In this document: piece after piece, positions 3,250-5,611 of the stretch
Numbering within the stretch: the stretch's first letter is position 1
Layout: each line of letters starts with the position of its first letter
DNA from: Treponema sp.
GTDB taxonomy: Bacteria; Spirochaetota; Spirochaetia; Treponematales; Breznakiellaceae
Direction of reading: 5' to 3'
Length of the DNA: 5,611 bases
Assembly: GCA_031254795.1 (NCBI GenBank)
Contig: JAIRTS010000063.1
Location: 1 to 5,611, forward strand
Made by a program: the position numbers and the translations under genes
Notes under the pieces: model-generated
The model's database searches: none
Seen by the model: only the letters and a program-made list of their open reading frames with translations
What the model was told of the DNA's origin: nothing

Positions 3250-5427
3250 ATGAACACGATAGAATTAGTGGCGCCGGCCGGCTCGCCTGAAGCGCTTGAC
3301 GCGGCTATAGGCGCCGGCGCGGACGCCGTTTATTTGGGCGTAAAAAACTTTAACGCGCGTCTTAGAACGACAAATTTCGCCTATTCTCAAGTGGAAGCCG
3401 CGATTCGTACGTTGCGCCGTATGGGAAAGCGATGTTATATCACCGTGAACACGGTGTTTGAACAGCGGGAAGCGGATCGCATGTACCAGCTTCTCAACTA
3501 CTTGTCGCGCATAGAGCCTGACGGAATCATCGTACAGGACTTCGGCGTGGCGTACATGGCGCGTCGGCATTTCCCCTCGCTGAAACTGCACGCATCCACC
3601 CAGATGAACATAGCAAGCGACCGGGGCGTGAATATCCTTTCAAAGCGCGGCGTTTCAAGAGTCGTTCTTGCGCGAGAGCTTGCCCTTGAAGAGATACGGG
3701 ACATACGTTCAAAAACCAACGTGGAGCTTGAGGTCTTTGTCCATGGAGCGCTCTGCATAAGCGAGTCGGGCCTGTGCCTGTTCTCCAGCTTTCTGGGCGG
3801 AAAGTCCGCAAACCGGGGCATGTGCGCCCAGGCGTGTAGGCGGATGTACCGTACGGCAAGTTGCGCTTCCGAGGAAGGGTACTTTTTCAGCCCCGCTGAT
3901 CTCCAAATGATCGAGAAAATTCCATTTCTGGCGGACGCGGGCGTCAACGCTTTCAAAATCGAAGGGCGTATGAAAAGCGCGGACTACGCTGGCGTAGTGG
4001 TGAGCGCCTATCGCATGGCGATTGATTCGCTGGGGGGCGGCGAGGGACAGACTGCCGAGGCGATAGAGCGGGCTAAACGCATCCTCCAGAATGACTTTGC
4101 CCGCGAGAAAACCCTTTTCCATTATGATTCACACGCTGATCTTTCCTTTCTCAACCCCCGGAAAACCGGCGGCGTCGGCATTGCGTTGGGAAAAATCCTG
4201 AAAGTCAGAAAAAAAGGGGAGGACTGTCAGGGACTTATCGCGTACGGAAATACGCCGGTGGCTGAAGGCGACTCCATTCGCGTTCATAGCTCCAATGATC
4301 GCAGGCGGCTTTCACACAAAGTCACAACAGTCGAAATGGCCGGTTCTGACGCGTGGATATCAATTCCACCTGATTTCACGGTTGGAGACGATGTTTTTCT
4401 CATTCAAACAAAGGCGATGTCGTGGCGAGAGTCGTTGCGAGAATCGCGGCGGCGCCAGCCGATCATTCCAAAAAACACCGGCATGTTCAAACGCGCGCCC
4501 GGACACGAGAAGGCTCCCTGTGTCGAACTTGCGGGACGAGGAAAAGTCGGCGCCGGCGCTACTAGCGGCGCCAAAAAGCCAAAAAGCGCAAAAATCCTGC
4601 CGGAAGGGCTTTACGCGGCGGTCTCCCACATAAGCGATCTGTATGCGGCGCAGTCCATAAAACCTGTAAAAGCAATTTTGACGTTGAACACGGACGCCCT
4701 TGACCACCTTCTTAACATACATGGCAAACGAAAGCAACCCCTCCCGTTTCGCGCCGATGACATTATCCTCGCCCTTGATCCCTTTTTTCCACAGGCGCTG
4801 GAGTCTTTTTTCCCGGAGGCGGTGCCTCGGCTGTGCCGGGAAGGCTATCGTATGTTTGAGATCAATAACCCCGCCCATGTCTCGCTGTTTCGGAATTTCG
4901 CCGTGGAACTCATAGCCGGCCCCTACTTGTACGCTTTCAACCGCTTTGCGGCCGCTTTTATCCAGGAACTTGGCGTTAATTATATCGTCTCCCCTCTCGA
5001 AAACAACCGGCAGAACCTTGAGCGTACGTTTGAACGGCAGGAGCGTTCTTCTGTTTTCGTCCCGGTTTTCGCATATCCCGCGCTTTTCCGCATTCGCAAC
5101 GATTTGAGCCCCCTGTATCCGTGGGAACGTTTCAGCGACAACCAAGACGAGCGGTTTTCACTCATTACGGAACGGAATAAATCTGGCGCAGCCGGACCCG
5201 GTGCTGGCGAATCGCTGGTTGTTCCCGAAAAACCGTTTTCCATTGTCGATAAAATTCCTTTCCTCCGTGAAGCCGGATTCAGGCGATTTATCCTTGATTT
5301 TTCCGGACCGGCGCTCAAAAAAAAGGAGTACAAGACCGTCATGGCTGCGGCGCAAGAAGGCGCCCCCCTGCCAAACGCAAGCCGTTTCAACTGGAAGGGC
5401 GGATTTTTTCATGATGACGGGAAGTGA
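3250..5427 (+). CDS. U32-family protein (RlhA/TrhP-related), 725 residues
   Basis: Named peptidase U32 for old collagenase annotations; characterised E. coli relatives RlhA and TrhP are needed for 5-hydroxycytidine in 23S rRNA and 5-hydroxyuridine in tRNA, so an RNA-hydroxylation role is the better guess. The N-terminal barrel opens with ELVAPAGSPEAL and GADAVYLG. The full U32 signature runs from E161 to S179. Cysteines C169, C176, C192 and C196 are the likely iron-sulfur ligands. KIEGRMKS follows around 236-243. A beta-rich domain (about 300-395) leads to a Lys/Arg/Gly-rich linker (about 400-450). The C-terminal part (450-725) lacks the cysteines but seems to repeat N-terminal motifs. The length exceeds TrhP (about 450) and RlhA (about 650). 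The gene stands alone, 427 bases after lnt. Choosing RlhA over TrhP is not possible by eye, so no symbol is given. Confidence 0.93.
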   Translation: MNTIELVAPAGSPEALDAAIGAGADAVYLGVKNFNARLRTTNFAYSQVEAAIRTLRRMGKRCYITVNTVFEQREADRMYQLLNYLSRIEPDGIIVQDFGVAYMARRHFPSLKLHASTQMNIASDRGVNILSKRGVSRVVLARELALEEIRDIRSKTNVELEVFVHGALCISESGLCLFSSFLGGKSANRGMCAQACRRMYRTASCASEEGYFFSPADLQMIEKIPFLADAGVNAFKIEGRMKSADYAGVVVSAYRMAIDSLGGGEGQTAEAIERAKRILQNDFAREKTLFHYDSHADLSFLNPRKTGGVGIALGKILKVRKKGEDCQGLIAYGNTPVAEGDSIRVHSSNDRRRLSHKVTTVEMAGSDAWISIPPDFTVGDDVFLIQTKAMSWRESLRESRRRQPIIPKNTGMFKRAPGHEKAPCVELAGRGKVGAGATSGAKKPKSAKILPEGLYAAVSHISDLYAAQSIKPVKAILTLNTDALDHLLNIHGKRKQPLPFRADDIILALDPFFPQALESFFPEAVPRLCREGYRMFEINNPAHVSLFRNFAVELIAGPYLYAFNRFAAAFIQELGVNYIVSPLENNRQNLERTFERQERSSVFVPVFAYPALFRIRNDLSPLYPWERFSDNQDERFSLITERNKSGAAGPGAGESLVVPEKPFSIVDKIPFLREAGFRRFILDFSGPALKKKEYKTVMAAAQEGAPLPNASRFNWKGGFFHDDGK

Positions 5428-5611
5428 CCGTCGCACGCGTGAAGCCGTATTGAAGACGCGCAAGGCTATGTTTGCCGTTATGGTTCCCGAAAACATATAA
5501 ACGTCCTGCGGCGTATACCCGATCTGGACGCGCAATGTCACCGCGTTCATATCCCGCGCGTCATGCCTGTCTATAAAAACAGCCCTGGATTCCGGCTCTA
5601 AAACTTGAGCG
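5428..5611 (-). pseudogene. Fragment of an ABC-transporter ATPase gene, truncated
   Basis: Read on the minus strand from the window edge, one open frame gives LEPESRAVFIDRHD, then LRVQIGYTPQDVYMFSGT and ITANIAL. This is the stretch between Walker A and the signature motif in exporter-type ABC ATPases (usual form PESG-x-x-x-IDG-x-D ... LR-x-QIG-x-VPQD-x-x-LFSGTI-x-x-NIALG), including the Q-loop glutamine. Clear similarity ends near 5461, perhaps reaching 5428 weakly (SRVRRSL). The frame then runs antisense through the end of the U32 gene to 5158 with no LSGGQ or Walker B, so the gene has lost its 3' part. Three normally glycine positions read as arginine (PESR, IDRH, IALR), consistent with decay. 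Walker A would lie beyond the window. It converges on the U32 gene. Confidence 0.75.

Noticed and set aside
4360..5145. Long minus-strand frame (261 codons) opposite the U32 gene.
   Set aside because: It is antisense to the U32 reading frame and shows no family motif or start signal.
5158..5550. A 130-codon minus-strand reading frame as a full gene.
   Set aside because: Only its first 30-45 codons resemble an ABC ATPase; the rest is antisense to the conserved end of the U32 gene and has no ABC motifs. It was recorded as a fragment instead.

Overview
The window most likely comes from a spirochete of the genus Treponema. The core run is a small zinc-ribbon protein, ribosomal protein S20 (rpsT), an HU-family DNA-binding protein and apolipoprotein N-acyltransferase (lnt). 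From memory, T. pallidum has the same S20-HU-Lnt order (TP0250-TP0252), and Borrelia keeps hbb and rpsT adjacent with lnt nearby. The moderately GC-rich coding sequence would suit a gut-type treponeme better than T. pallidum. The genus call is an inference from gene order, not from a database search.

Layout. Positions 1-339 hold a possible divergent gene edge, a near-consensus promoter (TTGACA-17-TATTAT), a palindromic repeat (E1) and a structured leader. Positions 340-2822 form a tight plus-strand operon: zinc-ribbon protein, S20 with a TTG start, HU, then Lnt, whose start overlaps the HU stop as ATGA. Positions 2823-3249 are non-coding and carry a second copy of the palindromic repeat (E2), which again abuts a -10-like TATAAT, plus a 9-bp hairpin. 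Positions 3250-5427 encode a 725-residue U32-family protein related to the RlhA/TrhP RNA hydroxylation factors. Positions 5428-5611 hold the broken remains of an ABC-transporter ATPase on the minus strand.

How the genes fit together. S20 and HU are growth-linked, abundant nucleic-acid-binding proteins. Lnt completes lipoprotein maturation in the inner membrane. The U32 protein is probably a translation-related RNA-modification factor, but it is separated from the operon by 427 bases and has its own upstream signals.

The least ordinary features are: (1) the two related 79-86 bp palindromic elements, each directly downstream of a -10 box and each 160-185 bases upstream of a start codon; (2) the ABC-ATPase relic next to the U32 gene; (3) internal similarity suggesting the U32 protein's C-terminal half is a degenerate, cysteine-free copy of its N-terminal half; and (4) the nested stem in the ribosomal operon leader combined with a TTG start on rpsT. 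I saw no clear evidence of a wholly new defence or mobile system.
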